The notes under the pieces: generated by a model
Seen by the model: the letters and a program-made list of their open reading frames with translations, nothing else
The model's database searches: none
What the model was told of the DNA's origin: nothing
Shown: in pieces, positions 8,698 to 16,139 of the stretch
Position numbering within the stretch: position 1 is the stretch's first letter
Layout of the letters: each line of letters opens with the position of its first letter
Translations under genes and position numbers: made by a program
From: VBDM01 sp035637655
Lineage (GTDB): Bacteria; Pseudomonadota; Gammaproteobacteria; Burkholderiales; SG8-39
DNA: 32,347 nucleotides
NCBI GenBank assembly: GCA_035637655.1
Contig: DASPWT010000087.1
Coordinates: forward strand, 1-32,347
Direction: 5' to 3'

Positions 8698-9675
8698 CTA
8701 CTCCACTTTTATTTTCGCCTCGCGCACCACCCGGCTCCAGCGGTCGAAGTCGCTTTTCATGAGCGCGGCGAACTCCTGCGGCGCGATCGCGACCGGCTCG
8801 AGCGAAAAGGCGCGGATGCGCCCGCTCACTTCCCGGACGCCGACCGCGGTCATGATTTCGGACGCGAGCCGCGCGACGATCTCCCTCGGGGTGCCCGCGG
8901 GCGCGAGGAGGCCGAACCAGGGAAACGCATCGTAGCCCGGGAAACCCGCCTCCGCGATCGTCGGCAGGTCGGGATGGGAACGCAGGCGCTGCAGCGACGC
9001 GACGCCGAGCAGCCTCACCTTGCCGCTCTTCGCGTGCTGCGCGGCGTTGCCGAGCACGGTGAAGAAGATCGGCACCTGGCCGGACACGGCATCGGCCATC
9101 GCCGGCGCGCAGCCGCGATAAGGCACGTGCGCGAGGTCGATCCCGGCCGAGAGATTGAGCAGCTCGCCCGCGAGATGCAGCACCGTGCCGGCGCCGCAGG
9201 AGGAGAACGCGAGCTTTCCCGGCTGCGCGCGCGCGAACGCGACCAGTTCCGCCACCGATTTCGCCGGAAAGGACGGATGCACGCCGAGCACGACCGGGCC
9301 GCGCGCCACCACCGCCACCGGAGCGAAGTCCTTGAGCGGATCGTAGGGAAGCTTCGACGCCGAGGCGGCCTGAACCACGAGCTGGTCGTTCGTCATCAAC
9401 AGCGTGGCGCCGTCGGCGGCCGATTTCGAGACGAAGTCCGCCGCGACTACGCCGCCGGCGCCGCCGCGGTTCTCCGGAACGAACGGCTGGCCGAGCCGCT
9501 CGGTGAGCCTTTGCGCGAGCACGCGTCCGAGGACATCGGTGCTGCCGCCGGGCGCGGCCGCAATGACCAAGCGCACCGGCTTGGACGGGTAAGAGGCGGT
9601 TTGCGCGGGCGCGTCCGGGTGCACCGCGCACAAGCAGAACAGCGCCAACAGGGCGGGAAGACGTGGATCGCGCAT
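8698..9675 (-). CDS. Bug/TctC-family periplasmic solute receptor (copy 2)
   Basis: A 325-residue Bug-family receptor with an N-terminal signal sequence (hydrophobic stretch ALLALFCLCAV, likely cleaved after APAQ). The mature start is YPSKPVRLVIAAAPGGSTD. Other family marks are GQPFVPENRGGAGG, LPTIAEAGFPGYDAFPWFGL and LAPAGTPREIVARL. The ATG has GAGGAGA six bases upstream. It is the first gene of the long minus-strand run and diverges from the SDR gene at 9856 across about 180 bases. No TctA or TctB membrane gene accompanies it. Confidence 0.93.
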   Translation of the reverse strand: MRDPRLPALLALFCLCAVHPDAPAQTASYPSKPVRLVIAAAPGGSTDVLGRVLAQRLTERLGQPFVPENRGGAGGVVAADFVSKSAADGATLLMTNDQLVVQAASASKLPYDPLKDFAPVAVVARGPVVLGVHPSFPAKSVAELVAFARAQPGKLAFSSCGAGTVLHLAGELLNLSAGIDLAHVPYRGCAPAMADAVSGQVPIFFTVLGNAAQHAKSGKVRLLGVASLQRLRSHPDLPTIAEAGFPGYDAFPWFGLLAPAGTPREIVARLASEIMTAVGVREVSGRIRAFSLEPVAIAPQEFAALMKSDFDRWSRVVREAKIKVE

Positions 9676-9855
9676 GGATTCTCCTCGGGCGCAAGTTTAG
9701 CCCATAAAATAGCGGAACATCGCCATGGAAGCATGATCGGCGGCGACCGGGACCGCAGGGCGGTCCGCCGGACACGCAGGGCGGGATACACAACGTACAC
9801 CCGGGAATCCTCTTCGGCGGCACGCTGCCGCCGCTTTGAACGGGAAACCGAACCG

Positions 9856-10629
9856 ATGACAAAGAATTTGTTCGACGTCGCCGGTCGCACGGTCATCGTC
9901 ACCGGCGGCGGCCGCGGCATCGGGCGCGTCTACTGCGAGGCCTTCGCGCGGGCCGGCATGCGCGTGGTGCTCGCCGACATCCACGGCGAGGAAGCGGAGC
10001 GCGCCGCGGCGGCGATCCGCGCCTCGGGCGGCGCCGCGCTCGCGGTGCGCACCGACATCTCCAAGCCCGACGACGCCAAGGCGATGGCCGAGGCGGCGGC
10101 GCGCGAGTTCGGCGGCATCGACGCGCTGGTCAACAACGCCTCGCTGATGAGCTCGCTGCCGCGGCGTCCCTGGAGCGAGATCCCGCTCGAGGAATGGGAC
10201 CGCGTCATGGCGGTCGATCTGCGCGGCCTGTTCCTGTGCTGCCGCGCGGTGCATCCTTACCTGAAGAGCCGCGGCAAGGGAAAAATCGTGAACATCTCCT
10301 CCGGTCGCGTGCTCGATGGCACGCCGAACCGCCTGCACTACACCACCGCCAAGGCGGGCGTGATCGGCTTCACCCGGGCGCTCGCGCGCGAGCTCGGGCC
10401 CGACAAGATCAACGTCAACGTGGTGCTGCCCGGCTTGACGCTCAGCGACACGCAACTGGCGACATCGCAGCCCGGTTATATTACGAGCGATTACGACAAG
10501 CTGCGGGCGCTCAAGCGTGCGCAATATCCCGAGGACCTGGTCGGAACGGTGCTGTACCTCGTTTCCGACGCGAGCGATTTCGTCACCGGCCAGAGCTTCA
10601 ACGTGGACGGCGGTAAAGTCATGCACTGA
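9856..10629 (+). CDS. Short-chain dehydrogenase/reductase (SDR)
   Basis: A 257-residue classical SDR that oxidises an alcohol or diol, or reduces a ketone, with NAD(P). The cofactor motif is T16-G-G-G-R-G-I-G23. D41 after the second strand suggests NAD(H). The catalytic residues are S148/S149, Y162 and K166 (YTTAK). NNAS replaces the usual NNAG at 93-96. The ATG at 9856 gives the normal family length; longer in-frame extensions run back through the divergent gene and are ignored. Fourteen bases downstream is the remnant of a TauD-type dioxygenase with its own ribosome site, so the operon once included that enzyme. Confidence 0.93.
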   Translation: MTKNLFDVAGRTVIVTGGGRGIGRVYCEAFARAGMRVVLADIHGEEAERAAAAIRASGGAALAVRTDISKPDDAKAMAEAAAREFGGIDALVNNASLMSSLPRRPWSEIPLEEWDRVMAVDLRGLFLCCRAVHPYLKSRGKGKIVNISSGRVLDGTPNRLHYTTAKAGVIGFTRALARELGPDKINVNVVLPGLTLSDTQLATSQPGYITSDYDKLRALKRAQYPEDLVGTVLYLVSDASDFVTGQSFNVDGGKVMH

Positions 10630-10643
10630 ACAAGGAAACGCCC

Positions 10644-10914
10644 GTGGAAGCCCAAACCCGCATGGAGGTCATCCCCCTTTCCCCCGCCCTCGGCGCCGAG
10701 ATCCGCGGCGTCGACGCGAGCCGGCCCATCGACGACGCCGCCTTCGCTGCGATTCTCGACGCCTGGCACCGGAACCTCGTGATCGTGCTGCGCGGCGCGG
10801 CTGCCCTTTGTCGCACTCGATCAGGTTCACCCGCTTCACCGCGAGCTCCCAAGAACTTGCGCAATCCCAGCGTCATTCTCTAGACTGCGCTGGGGCGATC
10901 CCGGTTGATCGGGC
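10644..10914 (+). pseudogene. Truncated, frameshifted TauD/TfdA-type dioxygenase remnant
   Basis: The GTG at 10644, behind AAGGAAA, opens a clear TauD/TfdA N-terminus: MEVIPLSPALGAEIRGVDAS, then a DAWHRNLVIVLRG stretch. After about residue 50 the frame loses similarity. The continuation appears in another frame as LSHSIRFTRFTASSQEL, matching the IRFTRxFGEL element that follows in intact enzymes. Nothing beyond that is recognisable. An intact enzyme has about 280 residues with an HxD...H iron site; here the iron ligands and 2-oxoglutarate site are absent. The gene is therefore a stub produced by a frameshift plus deletion. It lies between the SDR and the ferritin-like gene. Confidence 0.75.
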
Positions 10915-10934
10915 CATTAAGCCGAGGAAAATCC

Positions 10935-11732
10935 ATGGATACTTTGTCGAATATTCAGCGTCTGGTGGACGCTTCGGCGCCGTACTGGGCCGGGGAAGCC
11001 GAAGTGGTGAGGACGTATTGGACGTCGCCCGTGCGCACCGCGAGCACGGATCTCTTGTGGCTCTCGCGGCAGTGCTTCAAGGAATTCTGGGGCTCCGGCG
11101 CCGGCAAGTTCGACCGCGGCGGAGTCTTCCTCGGCACGCTCAAGAACCTGGCCGCGAAAACCCCGGACATCGACGTCACGCTCGACCGTCACGAGGTGCT
11201 CGACGTGCTCGAGGGGCTGAAGGCCGAGTTCAGCCACTATATCGCGTTCGCCGATCTCTACGATTCGATCCGACTCGCCGGCTCGCCGAAGCTCAACCCC
11301 GCGATGCTCGAGGAGTGGCCGGAAGAGGCCGCCCTGACGGCGCTGCGCTACCGGCACCAGGACGAGCATGGCGCACTCGGGATGCGCGCCTGCAAGTTCA
11401 CCGAGGGCGGATACTGCACCCTGTTCTCCGAAGGCACGGCGCTCAAAGGCAGGGGCGGAGTGGAGGAAAAGATCGCCGCGGCATGCGCGCTCGTCTACGA
11501 AGACGAATTCGAGCACATGCTCGCCGGCATCGCCGATATCGGCAACGAGCAGTTCTCCGAGGCGCAATGGCGCCTGCTCGAAACGCTGGTCGTGGAGCAG
11601 CTCAGGCAGCGCATCCGGATGCGCAACGCGCAGTTCAGCCATCCGCTTTCCGAGCAGCGGATCCAGGCGATCTTCCGCGGCGAGATCGAGCCTTTGGCGT
11701 TCGACTACGAGAAGGCGAAGCTCGCGGCGTAG
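10935..11732 (+). CDS. Putative ferritin-like diiron protein
   Basis: A 265-residue, mostly helical protein that I do not recognise as a named family. Two ExxH pairs, E98-x2-H101 (AEFSHYIAF) and E191-x2-H194 (EDEFEHMLAG), plus E157 (KFTEGGYC) and an upstream Glu such as E50, give the E / ExxH / E / ExxH pattern of ferritin-like diiron carboxylate proteins. The 34-residue step from E157 to E191 equals that in soluble methane monooxygenase (E209-E243). An oxygen-activating oxidase or oxygenase is therefore possible but unproven. The ATG at 10935 follows GAGGAAA. It lies downstream of an SDR and a dead dioxygenase, and converges on the ABC operon. Confidence 0.6.
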   Translation: MDTLSNIQRLVDASAPYWAGEAEVVRTYWTSPVRTASTDLLWLSRQCFKEFWGSGAGKFDRGGVFLGTLKNLAAKTPDIDVTLDRHEVLDVLEGLKAEFSHYIAFADLYDSIRLAGSPKLNPAMLEEWPEEAALTALRYRHQDEHGALGMRACKFTEGGYCTLFSEGTALKGRGGVEEKIAAACALVYEDEFEHMLAGIADIGNEQFSEAQWRLLETLVVEQLRQRIRMRNAQFSHPLSEQRIQAIFRGEIEPLAFDYEKAKLAA

Positions 11733-11739
11733 AGGTCTG

Positions 11740-12501
11740 CTAGGCCCATCGCGTCCTGATGCGTTCCTCGGCGCGGCGCAGCAGGGTGTTCATGAGAACC
11801 GCGATCAGGAGCACGAAAACGATCCCGGAGAAGATCCCCTCGGTATCGAAAATGAAATAGCGCCAGGAGATCATCTTCCCCAGGCCGCCGGAGAAGGTGA
11901 TGAATTCCACGGCGATCACCCCGACCAGGGTATAGGTGAACCCCAGCCGCAGGCCGGTGAAGATGGTCGGCGTCGCGGCCGGCAGCAGGATTTTCGTGAA
12001 CATCTGCAGCCGGTTCGCCTTGAGGCTGCGGCCCAGCTTGACGAAGATCGGCTCCACGCCCGCGAGCCCGACGCCGACGTTCACCATGACCGGGATCGAG
12101 CCGAAAATCACCGCCATCGACACCACCGTGGCGCTTCCCAGCCCGAACAGCGCCAGGAACACCGGATAGAGAAGAATCGTGGGCGCGGAATAAAACGCGA
12201 GCAGGAGCGGCTCCACCGCGGCGCGGAACAGGCGGAACCTGAAAAAGACGATCCCGAAGAACACGCCCAGCACGAGCGAGATCAGGAACGCAATGCAGAA
12301 TTCGAACGCCGTGGTCCGCAGGCTGCTCCAGAATTCGGCGCCCCGGAGGTCCTCCCAGACTTTCACGGCGATGGCGGAGGGCGAGCTCACGACGAGCGCG
12401 CTGATCTGTCCGGAGCGCACCAGAAGCTCGAGGGCGGCGAGAAGCGCGAGCAGCACGGCCGCCTGACCCAGCCCGACCTTGAGCCGGCGGTTAGCGCGCA
12501 T
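11740..12501 (-). CDS. ABC transporter permease, SsuC/TauC-like (second permease)
   Basis: A 253-residue inner-membrane permease of the binding-protein-dependent family that includes taurine, sulfonate and nitrate transporters. It has about six hydrophobic helices. The cytoplasmic EAA-type loop is in LGRSLKANRLQMFTKILLP, and GLRLGFTYTLVGVIAVEF follows it. The ATG at 12501 overlaps the ATPase gene by 11 bases and was preferred to an in-frame TTG nine codons upstream. It is the last gene of a four-gene operon. It is a different sequence from the first permease (13288-14037), so the channel may be a heterodimer. Confidence 0.9.
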   Translation of the reverse strand: MRANRRLKVGLGQAAVLLALLAALELLVRSGQISALVVSSPSAIAVKVWEDLRGAEFWSSLRTTAFEFCIAFLISLVLGVFFGIVFFRFRLFRAAVEPLLLAFYSAPTILLYPVFLALFGLGSATVVSMAVIFGSIPVMVNVGVGLAGVEPIFVKLGRSLKANRLQMFTKILLPAATPTIFTGLRLGFTYTLVGVIAVEFITFSGGLGKMISWRYFIFDTEGIFSGIVFVLLIAVLMNTLLRRAEERIRTRWA

Positions 12502-13291
12502 TCGGCGTGAGCCCCTTGCCCGCCTCAACCTTGAGGATGTCCCAGATGCGCCGCTCGATCTGCACGGCGGCGTCGCTGGTAAGCGACTCGATGGTCCGCG
12601 GCCGGGGCAGCGGGATCGGGATGTCTTCCCTGATCAAAGACGGTCGCGCGGACATCACCAGCACCCGGTCCGAGAGCTGGATCGCCTCGGTGATCGAGTG
12701 GGTGACGAACAGCGTCGTCTGCCGGGTCGCCTCCCAGATGCGCAGCAACTCCAGGCCCATCAGGAAGCGGGTCTGCTCGTCGAGCGCGCCGAACGGCTCG
12801 TCCATCAGCAGGATGTCCGGGTCCAGCACCAGCGCCCGGGCGATGGCCAGGCGCTGGTTCATCCCGCCCGAGAGCTGGGACGGATACTTTTCTTCGAAAC
12901 CGGAGAGACCGACAAGCTGGATCATCTGCAAGGCCTTTTGCCGCCGCACCGCTTCGGCCACCTGCTGCAACTCCAGTCCGAACTCGACGTTCCGTACCGC
13001 GGTCCTCCAGGGGAACACCGACATGAGCTGGAACACCATCGCCACCTTGGGGTGGGGGCCCGTGACGCGCTCGCCCTCGACGATCACTTCGCCGCTCGAG
13101 GGCTTCTCCAGCCCGCCGACGATGTCGAGCAGCGTGCTCTTGCCGCAGCCCGACGGCCCCAGCAGGCTGACGAACTCGCCGCGCCCGACCTGGAAGTCGG
13201 CCATGCGGATGGCCTCGACCGCGCCGCCGGTAGTTCCGGCGGCGTCCTCGAACACCTTGCGCACGCCGCGCACGGCGATCAATTCCTTCAC
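12491..13291 (-). CDS. ABC transporter ATP-binding protein, SsuB/TauB-like
   Basis: A 266-residue ATPase that powers the importer from the cytoplasmic side. Walker A is G45-P-S-G-C-G-K-S-T53, the Q-loop glutamine is Q88, the signature is LSGGMNQ from 140, Walker B is ILLMDE ending at E165, and the switch histidine is H198. The start is GTG at 13291, which overlaps the TGA of the upstream permease as GTGA, so translation is coupled. A C-terminal extension follows the core, as in many taurine/nitrate-type ATPases. The substrate depends on the binding protein at 14060-15025. Confidence 0.94.
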   Translation of the reverse strand: MKELIAVRGVRKVFEDAAGTTGGAVEAIRMADFQVGRGEFVSLLGPSGCGKSTLLDIVGGLEKPSSGEVIVEGERVTGPHPKVAMVFQLMSVFPWRTAVRNVEFGLELQQVAEAVRRQKALQMIQLVGLSGFEEKYPSQLSGGMNQRLAIARALVLDPDILLMDEPFGALDEQTRFLMGLELLRIWEATRQTTLFVTHSITEAIQLSDRVLVMSARPSLIREDIPIPLPRPRTIESLTSDAAVQIERRIWDILKVEAGKGLTPNAR

Positions 13292-14037
13292 GGCGCCCGC
13301 CAGCGGCTCAGCCGGCTCTCGATCGCTTGCATGCCGGCGTTGATGGACATGGTGAGGAGGAAGACGAACAGGATGACGGCCAGCATCCGCGCGATCTCTC
13401 CCGAATTGTAGAAATCGGTGACCAGGTAGCCCAGGCCCGACTTCGCCTCGAACAGCTCCGCCAGAAGCGCGCCCAGGAAGCAGAAGCCCAGGCCGATCCT
13501 CATGCCGGCGAACACCGGCAGCACCATCGACGGGAAGTACACCTTGCGAAAGATCTGGCCGCCGGTAGCGTTCATGGAGCGGGCCATCTTGACGTGGATC
13601 GCGTTCACCTCCCGGATGCCGACGACCGTATTGAAAATGATGGGGAAGATCGCGTGCAGCGCCGCGTTGGCGATCTTGCAATTCAGCCCCACCCCGAAAA
13701 TCATGAGAAGCAGGGGCAGGAAAATGATCTTCGGCACCGCGTAGAAGGCGAGGATCATCGGCTCGAAGATCTCGGCCAGGGTGCGGCTCACGCCCAGGAC
13801 CGAGCCGATCCATATTCCGAGGACGATGCTGATGGCCAGACCGGTCACGGTCTCGTAGAGAGTGACCAGAAGATGCGGGGTGATCTCCCCGCTGGCGAAC
13901 AGTTCCCCGGCCGCCTGAAGGACCTTGAAGGGGTGGGGAAAGAACGAAAAGGCGCGGCTCAAGCCCAGGAAAAAGACGAACGCCAGCGCGAGGACGAGGA
14001 ACTGGAACGTCCGGACCAGATTCTTCTCGCCCCGCAC
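13288..14037 (-). CDS. ABC transporter permease, SsuC/TauC-like (first permease)
   Basis: A 249-residue inner-membrane permease with about six hydrophobic helices. FYAVPKIIFLPLLLMIFGVG and the EAA-type loop MARSMNATGGQIFRKVYFP place it in the taurine/sulfonate/nitrate permease family. It follows the binding-protein gene by 22 bases, and its stop overlaps the ATPase GTG. With the permease at 11740-12501 it gives two distinct permeases in one operon; many members of this family have a single permease gene and work as a homodimer. Confidence 0.9.
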   Translation of the reverse strand: MRGEKNLVRTFQFLVLALAFVFFLGLSRAFSFFPHPFKVLQAAGELFASGEITPHLLVTLYETVTGLAISIVLGIWIGSVLGVSRTLAEIFEPMILAFYAVPKIIFLPLLLMIFGVGLNCKIANAALHAIFPIIFNTVVGIREVNAIHVKMARSMNATGGQIFRKVYFPSMVLPVFAGMRIGLGFCFLGALLAELFEAKSGLGYLVTDFYNSGEIARMLAVILFVFLLTMSINAGMQAIESRLSRWRAP

Positions 14038-14059
14038 CCCCCCTCCCCATCCGCGCAGG

Positions 14060-15025
14060 CTAGCGGGGCAGGAATCTCAGATCCAGCACTTTGGCCAGAT
14101 CCAAAGGCTCCTTGATGGCCCCGGCGTCCATGGCTTCCTGAAGGGCGCCCTTGAGATTTTTCATCTTCGGCGCCCCCGCTTCATAGTATCCCTTCGGCAA
14201 GTCGCGGTAGGCGAGGCGCGCCGCTTCGAGCGGGATCTTCAGCTCTTCGGCCCAGATCGAGGCGGTCTTCTCCGGTTCGTCCGATATGAACTTCACGGCC
14301 TTGGCCCTGGCGCGGAGAAAATTGCGGATGAGCTCGGGATCCTTGTCGATCGCCTCCTCCATGGCCGCCACCACCGTCTGCTGGTAGTCGTCGATGTATT
14401 TGGCGGCGTCGATGACGATCCGGGCTTCGTTCTTCATGATGAGACCGTAGATCGGGGGAGAAACGTGCCAGCCGGAGTCCACCACCTTGTTCTTCACCGC
14501 CGCCCAGCTGTCCCCCGGCGATCCGACGCGAACCAGCTCCACGTCCTTCTCCAGCCCCTCCTTCCTCAGGATGGCCTGGATCACCGTGTGCGTGACGCTC
14601 CCGGGCGAGCTGAAGCCTACTTTCTTGCCCTTGAGGTCCGCGACCGACCGGATTGGGGAACCGGGCTCGACGACCCAGACCACCCCGGCCATCGGCGCCC
14701 CGGAGCCGGAGACGATCTTCAGGCGTTCCCCCTTCGCGGCCGCGATCAGCACCGCGGACGCCGCCGGAGTGGCGCCGAGATCCACCGAGCCGGTGGTGAT
14801 CGCCCGCACGACCTCTCCACCCCCACGGAAGTAGGAGATATCCAGCTTCTGCCCTGCTTCCTCGAAGAACCCCATCTTCACCCCGACGAACAGCGGCAGG
14901 TTGTCCAGCACCACCTTGCTGGTCGCGGCGACTTTGACGGTCCTCGGCTGGCTCCAGCCCGGGCTCGCTCCGAGCGCAAAGACCACGAAGCCCGTCAAAA
15001 CGGCAATGACCCATCGTGCTGCCAT
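14060..15025 (-). CDS. ABC transporter substrate-binding protein, NMT1/TauA-like
   Basis: A 321-residue periplasmic binding protein with a signal peptide (hydrophobic VIAVLTGFVVFALGA, likely cleaved near GWSQ). The fold is marked by VKVAATSKVVLDNLPLFVGV, MGFFEEAGQKLDISYF, GGGEVVRAITTGSVDLGATP and DLKGKKVGFSSPGSVTHTVI. These are typical of the NMT1/THI5, SsuA and TauA group, which binds sulfonates, pyrimidines, aromatic acids and similar small molecules. The ATG at 15025 has an excellent GGAGGAGG site six bases upstream and was chosen over an ATG nine codons earlier. It is the first gene of the ABC operon and diverges from the decarboxylase-like gene at 15126. The ligand is not predictable. 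Confidence 0.9.
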   Translation of the reverse strand: MAARWVIAVLTGFVVFALGASPGWSQPRTVKVAATSKVVLDNLPLFVGVKMGFFEEAGQKLDISYFRGGGEVVRAITTGSVDLGATPAASAVLIAAAKGERLKIVSGSGAPMAGVVWVVEPGSPIRSVADLKGKKVGFSSPGSVTHTVIQAILRKEGLEKDVELVRVGSPGDSWAAVKNKVVDSGWHVSPPIYGLIMKNEARIVIDAAKYIDDYQQTVVAAMEEAIDKDPELIRNFLRARAKAVKFISDEPEKTASIWAEELKIPLEAARLAYRDLPKGYYEAGAPKMKNLKGALQEAMDAGAIKEPLDLAKVLDLRFLPR

Positions 15026-15125
15026 GGCCACCTCCTCCTCGTCCATCCGCATTTTAATTTGTGTTCCCGCGTCCGGGACGGGACACTTCGATTTCTAATT
15101 GATATCATATTCTATAGGTCCGCTT
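15026..15125. promoter_or_regulatory. AT-rich divergent promoter region with a TGATATCA palindrome
   Basis: This 100-base gap separates the minus-strand ABC operon from the plus-strand aromatic operon and must hold both promoters. The part at 15090-15117 is strikingly AT-rich for this window and contains the perfect 8-bp palindrome TGATATCA at 15100-15107. On the minus strand TAGAAT with TTGTTG 17 bases upstream is a plausible promoter. A shared operator for co-regulation of import and catabolism is an inference. No regulator gene is adjacent. Confidence 0.4.
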
Positions 15126-16121
15126 ATGAACCAACAACGAGTTCGGGTGGCATACGGCGGGGAGCTCTACGACCGGACCCGCCCCCTCTATTCCGGCGAG
15201 GTGCGGCCCGAAGGGACCGATCTGCGGTACCTGCACCTCGGCATCGAGGATCTATTCTGGCGGCAGGGGCGCTACGGGGAGTTCGATGCCGCCGAGTACT
15301 CGATGGGCGCGTACCTCGCTTCGGTCGAGGACCCCGCCTGGGGGTTCGTCGCGATACCCGTTTTCCCGTCGCGCGTCTTCCGGCACTCGGCCGTATACGT
15401 GCATGCCGGCTCGGGAATCGAGGCGCCGCGCGACCTGAGCGGCCGCGCCGTCGGCACCCCGGAGTGGAGCATGACGGCGTCGCTCTGGATCCGCGGAATT
15501 CTCAGCGAGCACTACGGCGCCGATCTTCGGTCCGTTCGCTGGAGAACCGGAGGGCTCGCGCAGCCGGGCCGCCGGGAGAAGTCGCGGGTCAAGCCTCCGG
15601 CTCATTTCGACGTCCGGCCGCTGGAGCGCGGCGACACGCTCAACCAGGCGCTGCTCGAGGGGAAGATCGACGCGCTCATCTCGGCGCGCCCGCCCGCGGC
15701 GTTCATCGAGGGGCGCCCCGAGGTGCGGCGGCTATTCGCCGATTCCCCCGCCGCGGAGCAAGAATATTTCCGGCAGACCGGCGTGTTTCCGATCATGCAC
15801 GTGGTCGTGGTGCGCAAGACGCTCGTCGAAGAGCATCCCTGGCTCGCCAACAATCTCAGGAACGCGTTCGAGGCGGCGCGCAAGGGGGCGCTCGCGCGGC
15901 TGCTCGATACCGGAATATGCACGACCAGCCTCGCGTGGGAGACGGCCTACGCGGAGCGGGAGGCGGCGCTGCTCGGGGATGCCTTCAAGTACGGCGTCGA
16001 GGAGAACCGCGCCACCCTCGATGCATTGTGCCGGTATGCTTTCGAGCAGGGTTTCACCAGCCGTCTGCTGCAACCGGAAGAGCTCTTCGTCCCTTCCACC
16101 GTTTCGTCTGCGAAGATGTGA
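15126..16121 (+). CDS. 4,5-dihydroxyphthalate decarboxylase-like protein (PBP fold)
   Basis: A 331-residue protein of the Pht5-like family, which has a periplasmic-binding-protein fold but no signal peptide here. Hallmarks are YDRTRPLYSGEVRPEGTDLR, then the EFDAAEYSMGAYLAS segment, AIPVFPSRVFRHSAVYVHA and a VGTPEWSMTASLWIRGIL stretch. Characterised members decarboxylate 4,5-dihydroxyphthalate to protocatechuate; many relatives of unknown function share these motifs. The ATG at 15126 follows ATAGGTC. It opens an operon with an LLM monooxygenase and a Rieske dioxygenase, consistent with a role in breakdown of an aromatic (di)carboxylate. Whether it decarboxylates or only binds ligand is open. 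Confidence 0.82.
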   Translation: MNQQRVRVAYGGELYDRTRPLYSGEVRPEGTDLRYLHLGIEDLFWRQGRYGEFDAAEYSMGAYLASVEDPAWGFVAIPVFPSRVFRHSAVYVHAGSGIEAPRDLSGRAVGTPEWSMTASLWIRGILSEHYGADLRSVRWRTGGLAQPGRREKSRVKPPAHFDVRPLERGDTLNQALLEGKIDALISARPPAAFIEGRPEVRRLFADSPAAEQEYFRQTGVFPIMHVVVVRKTLVEEHPWLANNLRNAFEAARKGALARLLDTGICTTSLAWETAYAEREAALLGDAFKYGVEENRATLDALCRYAFEQGFTSRLLQPEELFVPSTVSSAKM

Positions 16122-16139
16122 AACGAGGAGTCGTGGCCC

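Noticed and set aside
15126..16121. Calling this gene a periplasmic ABC binding protein for the neighbouring transporter
   Set aside because: It shares the fold but lacks a signal peptide and carries the Pht5-type motifs (YDRTRPL, IPVFPSRxFRHS, WIRGIL). The ABC operon already has its own secreted binding protein.
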